Source: an uncultured Geobacteraceae bacterium | Lineage (GTDB): Bacteria > Desulfobacterota > Desulfuromonadia > Geobacterales > Pseudopelobacteraceae | Length of the DNA stretch: 34,281 bases | Reading direction: 5' to 3' | NCBI GenBank assembly: GCA_903862245.1 | Contig: CAIOXL010000013.1 | Coordinates: 1-34,281 of the forward strand | Part shown: positions 24,751 to 32,728 of the stretch, piece after piece | Layout of the letters: each line of letters starts with the position of its first letter | Numbering within the stretch: the first letter of the stretch is position 1 | The notes under the pieces: model-generated | What the model was told of the DNA's origin: nothing | Database searches by the model: none | The model's input: the letters and a program-made list of their open reading frames with translations, nothing else | Translations under genes and position numbers: made by a program

Positions 24751-25718
24751 TGAAAACCAGAATGAGAAAAGTGTTTACCGTGGCGGTACTGGGCCTCAGC
24801 GTGTTGTTGTTGACAGCTGTTCAGGGGCCGGCAAAGAAGACTTTCAAGGTTGGGTATTCGATTGACACCACTTCGTCTCCATACAATGCCAAGGCCTATA
24901 AACAAATGGCTCTGGAGTGGAAAAAATACCCGGAAGTCACGTTATTTGCAACTGAGGCCGGTGGCCAATCCATGAAGCAGGTTTCCGACATTGAGGACCT
25001 CATCAGTAAAGGCGTGGATCTGCTTATCGTGAAACCGAGAGACGAGAAGACGCTCGCGGCAACATTGAGCAGAGCGTATAAACAGGGAATCAAGATTGTG
25101 CTTCTTGAGCGGGTTGTCAGCGGCAATGATTTTTCGGCGGCTGTTGTTACCGATGATACCGAAGCCGGACGGGTATCGGCAGAGTATATGGCAAAAGTAT
25201 TAAACGGCACCGGTAATGTGCTTGTCGCTCAGGGGACTCCTGGTGCCAGCTCGTATTTGGCAAGAACGCGATCATTTGTGGAGACGCTGAAAAAGTACCC
25301 CGGCATAAAAATTCTTGCCCAGCAGCCGTCCAGCGCTAAGCGGGATGAAGGCAAAACGCTGATGGAAAACTGGTTGCAGGCATACGGTAACAAAATTGAC
25401 GGGGTTCACTCCAATGCCGACGAGATCACCATGGGCATAATTCAGGCGATAAAGCAGGGGGGGAAAACCGGCAAGATTAAGGTGACCTCAATCACCGGTC
25501 TGCAGGAAGCGGTTAAGGCGGTACAGGGTGGGCAGATGGATCAGGTCGCGACAATAACCAACGGGGTCCGCAAAGGCGTAGACATATCTATGAAACTGCT
25601 CAGGGGAGAACAGGTGCCGAAGATGATAGTTGTCCCGACGACGCTTATTAATAAGAGCAATGCCGATAAGTACTATGATCCCAGTAAATATCTTGCAGAC
25701 GAACTCTTGAATTATTAG
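24747..25718 (+). CDS. RbsB-type periplasmic substrate-binding protein
   Basis: A 323-residue periplasmic binding protein of the type I (ribose/galactose) fold. A positively charged start and a hydrophobic segment (VAVLGLSVLLLTAV) form a Sec signal peptide with no lipobox cysteine; the cleavage site is unclear. The mature part starts FKVGYSIDTTSSPYNAK and keeps the family landmarks DIEDLISKGVDLLIVKP, VVTDDTEAGRVSAEYM and HSNADEITMGIIQAI. Ligand-contact positions are not close to any sugar-binding protein I can name, so ligand is unknown. The start is 24747, with AAGGGGG 7 nt upstream; a second ATG follows at 24750. The gene order permease-ATPase-binding protein differs from rbsACB. Confidence 0.9.
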   Translation: MMKTRMRKVFTVAVLGLSVLLLTAVQGPAKKTFKVGYSIDTTSSPYNAKAYKQMALEWKKYPEVTLFATEAGGQSMKQVSDIEDLISKGVDLLIVKPRDEKTLAATLSRAYKQGIKIVLLERVVSGNDFSAAVVTDDTEAGRVSAEYMAKVLNGTGNVLVAQGTPGASSYLARTRSFVETLKKYPGIKILAQQPSSAKRDEGKTLMENWLQAYGNKIDGVHSNADEITMGIIQAIKQGGKTGKIKVTSITGLQEAVKAVQGGQMDQVATITNGVRKGVDISMKLLRGEQVPKMIVVPTTLINKSNADKYYDPSKYLADELLNY

Positions 25719-25761
25719 GCTGCAATTGGAAGCTTTACGGAGTTGCGCAAGGACGGTATGG

Positions 25762-25777
25762 GTGTGTTTGTACACAC
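25762..25777. promoter_or_regulatory. Perfect inverted repeat before the alcohol dehydrogenase gene
   Basis: GTGTGT-TTGT-ACACAC is a perfect 6-bp inverted repeat with a 4-nt centre in the 84-nt gap between the binding-protein gene and the dehydrogenase gene. It lies 13 nt before the GGAGGT ribosome binding site. It could be an operator or a small RNA hairpin. Confidence 0.35.
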
Positions 25778-25802
25778 TATCCGGTAAACTGGAGGTAACG
25801 CA

Positions 25803-26822
25803 GTGAAAGCAATTCAGCTCTTGAGTCCCAATGTACTTGCGGTGCGGGATATCCCCATTCCGGAACCGGGTGCGGGAGAGGTCCTTATCAAAGTCAGGGC
25901 GGTGGGAATATGCGGCACTGACATTAGTATCTATAAGGGAATAAGTCCGGCTCCGTACCCGGTTGTACTGGGACATGAATTTTGCGGTGACATTGTTGCG
26001 ATGGGAGCAGGCGTTGAAAATGTCCGGCTTGGTGATTACGTCATTTCAGAGGCCAGTTGGGGCTGCGGGACCTGTCATTTCTGCCAGCGGGGGCTGCCTT
26101 CGTACTGCATGAAACCGTTCATGTACGGCAGAACATGTGACGGAGCCTTGGCTGAATACGTCCGGGCGCCAGCCCGGATTGTCCATTCTGTTTCCAGAGC
26201 TGTCGACCCTGTCGAGGCCCAAGGGGTTACTGCCGTGGCAACTACCTTGCGAGCTATCCGCCGTTCTGGTCTTAGTGTCGGTCAGAGTGCTGCTGTTCTT
26301 GGGCCTGGGTACACCGGTCTGCTGTTAATGCAGTTGGCAAAACTGAGTGGCGCAGGGCCAGTTGTGGTGACAGGGACTAATGAGGAGCGGCTGCAACTAG
26401 CCAGAACTTTCGGCGCAGACATTACGGTCAACATTCGTCAGGATGGATGGGCTGACAAGCTCATCGAGGCCACGGACGGATTCGGGCCGGATGTGGTATT
26501 TGAGGCCAGTGGCAGGCCTGATGCGCTGGCGCAGGGGGTGGCAGTGGTTAAAAAGGGGGGAACGATTGTGGCCTTTGGAATCACTGGTTCACCCGTAGAA
26601 AATTTTGATGCCGGGCAGCTTTATAAAAAGGATATATCCATAGTGGGGAGCAAGGGCGGGTATTTTGAGTACGGAAATGCGGTCAGGGCTCTTGAAAACC
26701 AGAGGTTGCATACGCGTGAACTGGTCACCAACATATTCCAGCTGGAAGAAACCCCCGAAGCATTCAGGTTTATAACAAGCAACTCACGCTCAGTGATCAG
26801 GGCTGTAGTCCTTGTGAGCTAA
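25803..26822 (+). CDS. Zinc-dependent alcohol/polyol dehydrogenase (MDR family)
   Basis: A 339-residue medium-chain dehydrogenase. Catalytic zinc ligands are Cys37 (GICGTD), His58 and Glu59 (GHE). The structural zinc site has all four cysteines: Cys88, Cys91, Cys94 and Cys102 (WGCGTCHFCQRGLPSYC). The coenzyme loop is LGPGYTGLLLMQ. It belongs with sorbitol, L-idonate and threonine dehydrogenases, which oxidise a secondary alcohol next to a hydroxyl or amino group using NAD(P)+. The exact substrate is not predictable. Translation starts at GTG 25803, which has GGAGGT 7 nt upstream. It probably oxidises the imported compound or an intermediate. Confidence 0.92.
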   Translation: MKAIQLLSPNVLAVRDIPIPEPGAGEVLIKVRAVGICGTDISIYKGISPAPYPVVLGHEFCGDIVAMGAGVENVRLGDYVISEASWGCGTCHFCQRGLPSYCMKPFMYGRTCDGALAEYVRAPARIVHSVSRAVDPVEAQGVTAVATTLRAIRRSGLSVGQSAAVLGPGYTGLLLMQLAKLSGAGPVVVTGTNEERLQLARTFGADITVNIRQDGWADKLIEATDGFGPDVVFEASGRPDALAQGVAVVKKGGTIVAFGITGSPVENFDAGQLYKKDISIVGSKGGYFEYGNAVRALENQRLHTRELVTNIFQLEETPEAFRFITSNSRSVIRAVVLVS

Positions 26823-26948
26823 CGGGGATAAACGTCCCGTCTCTCCTGCCGCTGTGGCCGGATGTCTGAGTAGCTGGCATGAGAAAAGTGCCGACAGCTT
26901 TTAAAAAATGCATAACAATAAATTCCACTATAAAAAGGAGAGCTTTAC

Positions 26949-28130
26949 ATGGATAGCTCGTATTTATGGATTTCACATTTTAACTCTGATCCGGCGGTAA
27001 GTCAGGAACCGCTTCCTCAAACAGTGGAGATTTACGACACCACGTTGCGCGATGGGGAACAAACCATTGGTGTATGCTTCGATGCTCAAGACAAGGTGAG
27101 AATAGCCACGCTTCTTGACCGCATTGGTGTCAAGCGGATTGAAGCCGGAATGCCGATTGTCTCCGAAGCTGATAAACAGGCGGTCGCCGAGGTTGTAAAG
27201 GCGGTGAAAAATGCTGAAGTATGGACTCTCTGCCGGTGTGCGCGGGAGGATGTTGACGCATCTCACGAGGCGGGGGTGAAAAACGTCATCTGCGAGGTGG
27301 CCACAAGCCCGTACAAAATGAAAGCATATGGCTATACGGAAGAGGATGTACTGCACAAGATCGTTGATACGCTGCAGTACGCAAAAAGCAAAGGTATGAA
27401 AACGGCTTTTTTTGCAGTGGACGCAACCAGAGCTGACGTGGGGTTTCTTGAAAAAGCCTATAAAGCCGCGGTTTTCGAGGGGGGAGCTAGTGAAGTGGTG
27501 CTGGTGGATACACTGGGTGTGGCCACGCCGGAGACCATGTACTACCTTACCAAAAAGGTAAAAAGCTGGGTTCCTGTCCCTCTTGCTGTACACTGCCACA
27601 ACGATTTTGGTATGGGTGTAGCCTGCACTGTTGCTGCAGTACGTGCTGGGGCTGCAACAGTGCATGTTACGGTTAACGGACTGGGAGAAAAAACCGGCAA
27701 CGCTGACATTGCAGAAGTTGTGTTTGCTTTGGAAGGACTGTATGGCATAAGCACAAATATCGACTTGAAAGGTTTGCTCGGATTGTCCAAGGCAGTGGAG
27801 GAAATAACCAGCGTGATGATGTCACCGTTAAAACCCGTAGTCGGCAAAAATGTTTTTCAGCGGGAAAGTGGCGTTACCGTAGCGCAGTTGGTTGCCTATC
27901 CGCCTGCTGTCGAGGGGTACGCACCTGAGTTGATCGGGAGCCAGAGGGAAATAGTTCTGTCAAAAAAATCCGGGAAAGGCTCTATCGAGCATTTTCTGAA
28001 AAAGGCTGGTGTTTCTGCCAAGTCGGACCAGGTTTCCGAAATTCTGAAGCGGGTTAAAAATTTGGGAATAGCCAAGAAGGGTCTGGTGAGTCAGGAAGAG
28101 TTCGACGTGATTGTTTCCGAGGTTTTATAG
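26949..28130 (+). CDS. DRE-TIM metallolyase, homocitrate/isopropylmalate synthase-like
   Basis: A 393-residue HMGL-like enzyme that should join or split a carbon-carbon bond between a 2-oxoacid and an acyl group. The barrel starts with IYDTTLRDGEQT (Arg34, Asp35), and the divalent-metal histidines are His215 and His217 (AVHCHNDFGMG). The loop VNGLGEKTGNAD matches GxGERxGN of the synthases. The length equals NifV/AksA-type enzymes without a LeuA regulatory domain. Two conserved features of those synthases are changed: the HESGIH segment reads FQRESGVTV (residues 303-311), and the GKHSG segment reads SKKSG. The substrate therefore probably differs. ATG 26949 follows AGGAG by about 8 nt. A 126-nt gap separates it from the dehydrogenase gene. 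Confidence 0.82.
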   Translation: MDSSYLWISHFNSDPAVSQEPLPQTVEIYDTTLRDGEQTIGVCFDAQDKVRIATLLDRIGVKRIEAGMPIVSEADKQAVAEVVKAVKNAEVWTLCRCAREDVDASHEAGVKNVICEVATSPYKMKAYGYTEEDVLHKIVDTLQYAKSKGMKTAFFAVDATRADVGFLEKAYKAAVFEGGASEVVLVDTLGVATPETMYYLTKKVKSWVPVPLAVHCHNDFGMGVACTVAAVRAGAATVHVTVNGLGEKTGNADIAEVVFALEGLYGISTNIDLKGLLGLSKAVEEITSVMMSPLKPVVGKNVFQRESGVTVAQLVAYPPAVEGYAPELIGSQREIVLSKKSGKGSIEHFLKKAGVSAKSDQVSEILKRVKNLGIAKKGLVSQEEFDVIVSEVL

Positions 28131-28238
28131 ATGTATGTAGTGGCTCTGCTGAACCCCCGATCTGTGTGGTCTCAGCAGCGTTATGTATATAGATTGGGCG
28201 TATCGACGGAAACCCTAATTATGGGGGGGAATTCAACC

Positions 28239-29114
28239 ATGTTCAAGGGAAGTATTGTAGCCATAGTGACACCATTTGCGAAAGATGGCGCGGTGGATCT
28301 TGCCAAATTGCAGGATCTGGTTGAATTTCAGATCGAAAACGGTACTGATGGCATAGTACCGTGCGGCACCACCGGCGAGGCCTCTACGCTTACTTATGAT
28401 GAACATCTAGCTGTTATCAAAACTGTTGTTGATCGCGTTGCCGGCCGCGTCCCCGTTATAGCGGGTACCGGATCCAACAGTACCGCCGAGGCCATTGAAA
28501 TGACCAGGAGGGCCAAGGATGTGGGGGCTGACGGTGCCTTGCTGGTCACCCCATACTATAATAAGCCGTCGCAGGAGGGTCTCTACCGCCACTATATGGA
28601 AGTAGCTGACGCTGTGGCGCTGCCTCTGATTCTCTATAACGTACCGGGGCGTACCGGTGTCAATCTGCTCCCCGAGACCGTAGCCCGTTTGGCCCTGCAT
28701 GCCAATATCGTGGCTATCAAAGAGGCTACCGGTTCACTTCAGCAAGGCTCCGAAGTCATCGCCCTGTGCGGTGACCAGATTGACGTCCTTTCGGGCGATG
28801 ATTTCGTCACGTTCCCGTTGATGGCCTGTGGCGCCAAAGGTGTCATTTCGGTGTTGGCAAACATCATGCCGAGAATCGTGGCCGGTCTGGTGGACGCCTT
28901 CTTTGCCGGTGACTTTGAGACAGCCCGTCGACTGCATCTTCAAACGTTGAAGATCAGCAGCGTCATGTTCATCGAGAGCAATCCGGTGCCGGTCAAGGCG
29001 GCCCTGGAACTGATGGGCAAGGCTCCTGCCGACGTACGGCTGCCGCTCTGTCCCCTTGGGGAAGCGAACAAGGCCAGGCTAACAGGGATAATGAAAGAAT
29101 ATAATCTGATATAG
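28239..29114 (+). CDS. dapA: 4-hydroxy-tetrahydrodipicolinate synthase
   Basis: A 291-residue class I aldolase that condenses pyruvate with aspartate semialdehyde at the entry to diaminopimelate and lysine synthesis. With ATG 28239 as start, the numbering equals that of E. coli DapA: Schiff-base Lys161 (IKEATG), Tyr133 (YNVPGRTG) and Arg138, which marks true DapA rather than sialic-acid or keto-sugar aldolases. CGTTGEAST and PYYNKPSQEGLY also match. The frame is open for 36 more codons upstream, but that part shows no family sequence. It is the last gene of the accessory cluster or a stand-alone core gene just before parA. A weak promoter-like pair (TTGGGC at 28194, TAATTA at 28216) precedes it. 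Confidence 0.93.
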   Translation: MFKGSIVAIVTPFAKDGAVDLAKLQDLVEFQIENGTDGIVPCGTTGEASTLTYDEHLAVIKTVVDRVAGRVPVIAGTGSNSTAEAIEMTRRAKDVGADGALLVTPYYNKPSQEGLYRHYMEVADAVALPLILYNVPGRTGVNLLPETVARLALHANIVAIKEATGSLQQGSEVIALCGDQIDVLSGDDFVTFPLMACGAKGVISVLANIMPRIVAGLVDAFFAGDFETARRLHLQTLKISSVMFIESNPVPVKAALELMGKAPADVRLPLCPLGEANKARLTGIMKEYNLI

Positions 29115-29141
29115 TTTTGGTGTTTAGCTGAGTAAAGCTGT

Positions 29142-29165
29142 AGCGGGACCGCCTTTGGTACCGCT
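29142..29165 (+). terminator. Imperfect hairpin after dapA
   Basis: AGCGG-G-ACC pairs with GGT-A-CCGCT around a 6-nt loop, with one mismatch and no T-run. It is a weak terminator candidate located 28 nt after the dapA stop. Confidence 0.3.
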
Positions 29166-29258
29166 TCAGCCGGGATAAAAGTGGCGATGATATGCCCACC
29201 GTGCAGCCACATTTAACATCGGCAGACAAACTGTTGCTTGAAGCCCCCTCGCCTTTTT

Positions 29259-29310
29259 AGTCTTTCCTTTTGGTCTTTCCTTTGACGATTGCATAGAGCT
29301 GTGTTACATT
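29259..29310 (+). promoter_or_regulatory. Promoter of parAB preceded by a 13-nt tandem repeat
   Basis: TTGACG (29282-29287) and TACATT (29305-29310) lie 17 nt apart, giving a leader of about 65-70 nt before parA. Just upstream, and reaching into the -35 box, a 13-nt unit occurs twice in tandem with small changes: AGTCTTTCCTTTT then GGTCTTTCCTTTG (29259-29284). Confidence 0.55.
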
Positions 29311-29383
29311 CTCGCCACTAAAAATCGAGGGGTGCTTTTCCCCGTAGATTATCCGGAACAACCAGTGAAACGAGCGTAAACCT

Positions 29384-30166
29384 TTGAAACCACTTGCCAA
29401 AATAATATGCATCGCCAACCAGAAGGGGGGCGTCGGCAAGACGACCACTGCCGTGAATCTTGCCGCTTCCCTGGCGGCTGCGGAGCGGCCGACGCTGCTG
29501 GTGGATATCGATCCGCAGGGGAACGCAACCAGCGGAGTCGGTCTGGACAAGGCGACGCTGCGGCGGACCATCTACGATGCCATGATTAATGACGCTGATG
29601 TTCGGGGGCTGATTGTGGATACCGGTCAGCCGTTCCTGCATGTCCTCCCCGCCAATTCCGATCTGGCCGGTGCGGACCTGGAGCTGGCAAGCATGGCCGG
29701 TCGGGAGCAAAAACTTAAATATACTCTGGCTTCCCTGTCAGAGGAGTACCGGTACATTATCATTGATTGCCCCCCCTCTCTTAACCTGTTGACCGTCAAT
29801 GCGCTGACCGCTGCTGATTCGGTTCTGATCCCGCTCCAGTGTGAATACTATGCGATGGAAGGACTATCACAAATTCTCCAGACAATCGGTCTGATCCAGA
29901 AAAACCTCAACCCGTTTCTGCTGATCGAAGGCATTCTGCTGACAATGTTTGATGCACGGGGCAATCTGGGTAAAGAGGTGGCTACCGAGGTGCGGACGCA
30001 TTTCCCCGGCCAGGTGTTTGAGTCGGTCATCCCGCGCAATGTCCGTCTGGCGGAAGCGCCGAGTCACGGGAAGCCGGTCATTTATTACGATATAACATCG
30101 CGCGGGGCCGCCAGCTATCTGCAGCTGGCACGCGAGATCATCCAGAGGGAGAAGATACATGGCTAG
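29384..30166 (+). CDS. parA: Chromosome-partitioning ATPase ParA (Soj)
   Basis: A 260-residue ParA ATPase that works with ParB to segregate the replicated chromosome origin. The deviant Walker A motif is ANQKGGVGKTTT (Lys14 and Lys19), followed by LLVDIDPQGNATSG and the Walker B-like strand YIIIDCPPSL. The start is the TTG at 29384. An in-frame stop at 29366 and the lack of any ATG or GTG before the Walker motif leave no other choice. There is no clear ribosome binding site, so initiation may be weak. It overlaps parB by 8 nt. Confidence 0.95.
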   Translation: MKPLAKIICIANQKGGVGKTTTAVNLAASLAAAERPTLLVDIDPQGNATSGVGLDKATLRRTIYDAMINDADVRGLIVDTGQPFLHVLPANSDLAGADLELASMAGREQKLKYTLASLSEEYRYIIIDCPPSLNLLTVNALTAADSVLIPLQCEYYAMEGLSQILQTIGLIQKNLNPFLLIEGILLTMFDARGNLGKEVATEVRTHFPGQVFESVIPRNVRLAEAPSHGKPVIYYDITSRGAASYLQLAREIIQREKIHG

Positions 30167-31013
30167 AATAGGGGGCCTCGGCAAAGGGATGGCTGCCCTG
30201 CTGCAGGTGACGGAAACGGTTGACGAGTCAAAAAACTATTTTATCTGCCCGGTGGAGAAGATTCGTCCCAACCGCAACCAGCCGCGCAAGCATTTTGCCC
30301 CGGACAAGCTGGAGGAGCTGGCCGCTTCTATTCGTGAACAGGGGATTATCCAACCACTGGTGGTTACCCGTAAAGATGATCACTACGAGATCATTGCCGG
30401 TGAACGACGCTGGCGCGCGGCGCAAAAAGCCGGACTGCACGAGATTCCGGTGGTTATCCGTGAAGCGACGCCGGATGCGATCATGGAGCTGGCTCTGATT
30501 GAGAATATCCAGCGCCAGGATCTGAACGCCATCGAAGAGGCGCATGCGTACCGATCCCTGGTGGAGCATTTCAGTATTTCGCAGGATGATGTGGCGCGCA
30601 GGGTCGGGAAAAACCGTACGACGGTTACCAACTCGCTGCGCCTGCTCAGGCTGCCGGAGGAGATCCAGAAGGATATCGTGGAGGAACGGCTCAGCATGGG
30701 ACATGCCCGTGCCCTGTTAGCACTTGAAAGCGGCGAACTGGTCGAGAAAGCACGTCACGAAATTCTGCACCGACAGTTAAGTGTGCGGGCGACAGAAGAT
30801 CTGGTGCGCCGGCTGAAGGTGAACCCCCATCCGGTTCCGGCCAAGCGGCTACAGCAGCCGGACCTGCTCATGTCGTCGCTGGAGGAACAGCTCCAAAAAC
30901 GCTTTCAGTCCCGGGTGGCAATCCGCAAGGTCGGGACCAAAGGGGGGCGGTTGGAAATCCATTTCAGCGATTCGGACGAGCTGACCAGAATTATAGATCT
31001 GCTGGACATCTAG
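30159..31013 (+). CDS. parB: Chromosome-partitioning protein ParB (Spo0J)
   Basis: A 284-residue CTP-dependent DNA clamp that loads at parS sites near the replication origin. The start GGLGKGMAALL is the usual ParA-contact segment. The CTP-binding box is GERRWRAAQ followed by ENIQRQDLNAIEEA. The parS-reading helix-turn-helix is VARRVGKNRTTVTNSLRLLRLP. The C-terminal dimer domain ends the protein. ATG 30159 lies inside the end of parA and has a GAGGGAGAAG ribosome binding site. I saw no consensus parS in the window. Confidence 0.96.
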   Translation: MARIGGLGKGMAALLQVTETVDESKNYFICPVEKIRPNRNQPRKHFAPDKLEELAASIREQGIIQPLVVTRKDDHYEIIAGERRWRAAQKAGLHEIPVVIREATPDAIMELALIENIQRQDLNAIEEAHAYRSLVEHFSISQDDVARRVGKNRTTVTNSLRLLRLPEEIQKDIVEERLSMGHARALLALESGELVEKARHEILHRQLSVRATEDLVRRLKVNPHPVPAKRLQQPDLLMSSLEEQLQKRFQSRVAIRKVGTKGGRLEIHFSDSDELTRIIDLLDI

Positions 31014-31049
31014 ACGTTGTAAAAAACAGACGCTTTTCTGTTAAATATC

Positions 31050-31079
31050 TTGACATCTGTTCGCGTATCATGGTAGTTA
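31050..31079 (+). promoter_or_regulatory. Probable promoter of the ATP synthase operon
   Basis: TTGACA (31050-31055) is a consensus -35 box. TAGTTA (31074-31079), 18 nt on, is a weaker -10 box preceded by TGG. It lies in the 131-nt gap after parB, about 66 nt before the first ATP synthase gene. The nearby AACAGA/TCTGTT hairpin (31025-31042) may belong to the end of the parB transcript. Confidence 0.5.
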
Positions 31080-31144
31080 GCCTCTGTTTTACGCCCGTAT
31101 ATGGGATACAGTATACAACTCAGCATACCTGCAAGGGGTAGGAC

Positions 31145-31570
31145 GTGATTGAATTAAATTTGTCATTCGTAATCCAGTTGATCAATTTCGGCATCCTTGT
31201 CCTCGTTCTCAACGTGTTCCTGTTCAAGCCGCTCCGCAAGGTGCTGGCCGACCGGCGTCAGGTGATCGACTCGGCTCGCGAAAAGACCGTTTCCGTTGAT
31301 GCGGAAGTGCAGGCTAAAATGGCCCAGTATGAATCCCGTCTCCATGTTGCCAAGGCTGAAGCAGGTGCCCAGCGCGCAGAGGCATTGAAGGCAGCACAGG
31401 CTGAAGAATCTGCGGTTCTGGATAAAGCCCGCAAGCAGGCTGCTGAATCACTCGGTTCAATCCGGGAAAGAGTTGCCAAAGAAGCTGGAGAGGCCCGTGA
31501 ACTGCTGAAGAAGCAGGCTGAGATTCTGTCCGGTGAAATCTGCGAAAAAATTCTCGGGAGGAGCCTGTAG
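31145..31570 (+). CDS. atpX: ATP synthase F0 subunit b'
   Basis: A 141-residue peripheral-stalk subunit. One membrane helix (SFVIQLINFGILVLVLNVFLF, about residues 7-27) is followed by a long charged coiled coil rich in Ala, Glu and Lys. Together with the next gene it gives a b/b' heterodimer, as in cyanobacteria and many Proteobacteria outside the gamma class, instead of two identical b chains. The start is GTG 31145, preceded by AAGGGGT. It opens the atp operon after parAB. Confidence 0.88.
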   Translation: MIELNLSFVIQLINFGILVLVLNVFLFKPLRKVLADRRQVIDSAREKTVSVDAEVQAKMAQYESRLHVAKAEAGAQRAEALKAAQAEESAVLDKARKQAAESLGSIRERVAKEAGEARELLKKQAEILSGEICEKILGRSL

Positions 31571-31572
31571 TT

Positions 31573-32181
31573 ATGAGTATGGTATCCGATCGCACGAAAA
31601 AAATTATCAGTACCGTTCTATACATTGCTGCGATCATTCTGGTTGCATCCGTCGGCTTTGCTTCAGAAGGGGGCGGTGCCCACCATCCTGACAGTGGTGC
31701 CCAGATGAAGGATTTCGGCTGGAGGGTTCTCAACTTTGCGGTGCTGGTCGGTATAATCGTCTGGGCGCTTAAAAAGGCAGATGTTAAGGGGACGCTGGCA
31801 GCCCGTCAGGTGGAAATCGAGAAAAACCTGAAAGATGCTGAGGAAGCACGTGACGCCGCCGAAGCAAAACTCCGTGAATACGGGGTAAAGCTTGATCAGG
31901 CAGCGAAAGAAATTGATGAACTCCACGCGGCGATTGTGCGCGAAGGTGAGCAGGAAAAAAGCCGCATTATTGCTGAAGCCAACAGCGCTGCAGAGAAAAT
32001 CGTCGCCCAGGCAGCACTGTCTGCGGAGCAGGAAACGGTGAAGGCTCGTAATGAACTGCGTGCCGAAGCGGCACGGCTTGCGGTTGACCTCGCATCCGGC
32101 AAGCTGGGCGGAGCCATCCAGAAGAACGACCACGACCGATTTGTCGGCGAATATCTTGACAAGGTGGTACAGATCCAGTGA
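31573..32181 (+). CDS. atpF: ATP synthase F0 subunit b
   Basis: A 202-residue second stalk subunit. Two hydrophobic segments are present where E. coli b has one: residues about 11-29 (IISTVLYIAAIILVASVGF) and about 49-64 (VLNFAVLVGIIVWALKK). The first ends in a signal-peptidase-like FAS and is followed by a glycine/histidine stretch (EGGGAHHPDSG), so it may be a cleaved signal peptide. The rest is coiled coil, and the end [13 protein letters not shown] is where delta binds. ATG 31573 has GGGAGGAG 8 nt upstream, inside atpX. It overlaps atpH by 4 nt. Confidence 0.92.
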   Translation: MSMVSDRTKKIISTVLYIAAIILVASVGFASEGGGAHHPDSGAQMKDFGWRVLNFAVLVGIIVWALKKADVKGTLAARQVEIEKNLKDAEEARDAAEAKLREYGVKLDQAAKEIDELHAAIVREGEQEKSRIIAEANSAAEKIVAQAALSAEQETVKARNELRAEAARLAVDLASGKLGGAIQKNDHDRFVGEYLDKVVQIQ

Positions 32182-32720
32182 TCAATAACGCGATTGCGAG
32201 ACGATACGCCAAAGCACTTGTACAGCTTGGCTCGGAGGGGGGGCTGATTGACCGTTTCCGTGAAGAGTTGACGCTTGTTGACAACCTGTTTAAGACAAAC
32301 GGTGAGCTGCGCGCCGCTTTTGCGAATCCTGCTCTTACCCTGGTGCAAAAAAAATCCATCATGGCGGAGCTGGTTGCCAAAATGTCCTGTTCAGAGCTGG
32401 TGGGGAACTTTCTCATGCTGCTGGTGGATAAGAACCGTGTTGCCTTTCTCGGCCAGATCATCCAAACCTATGAAAAACTGGCCGATGAGTTCACCGGTGT
32501 GATCCGCCCGGTTATCAGAACCGCTTTCCCGCTGGACAGCGTTCAGGTTGGTGCAATTCAGAGTGCGCTTGAAAAGAAGACCGGCAAGAAAGTTGTGCCG
32601 CAGATGATTGTTGATTCATCGCTGCTGGGTGGTGTCATAACCCAGATCGGCGATATTGCATACGATAACAGTGTGAAGACTCAGCTTAAACAGATTAAAG
32701 ATATATTACAGAAGGGGTAG
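32178..32720 (+). CDS. atpH: ATP synthase F1 subunit delta
   Basis: A 180-residue subunit that ties the peripheral stalk to the top of the alpha/beta ring. The N-terminal helical bundle starts [15 protein letters not shown], a family hallmark. The C-terminal part contains [31 protein letters not shown], the usual ending motif. The start is GTG 32178, overlapping the atpF stop (GTGA), with AAGGTGG upstream; this indicates coupled translation. The length is normal. Confidence 0.95.
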   Translation: MINNAIARRYAKALVQLGSEGGLIDRFREELTLVDNLFKTNGELRAAFANPALTLVQKKSIMAELVAKMSCSELVGNFLMLLVDKNRVAFLGQIIQTYEKLADEFTGVIRPVIRTAFPLDSVQVGAIQSALEKKTGKKVVPQMIVDSSLLGGVITQIGDIAYDNSVKTQLKQIKDILQKG

Positions 32721-32728
32721 GAGCATCC

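Noticed and set aside
26870-26900. Possible sigma-54 promoter (TGGCATG then GTGC)
   Set aside because: The spacing between the GG and GC elements is two nucleotides too long for a -24/-12 promoter.
28131-28238. 36-codon N-terminal extension of DapA
   Set aside because: DapA numbering and the typical MFKGSIVAIVTPF start both fit ATG 28239; the extension has no family match.
29000-31200. parS sites near parAB
   Set aside because: I found no sequence close to TGTTTCACGTGAAACA by eye anywhere in the window.
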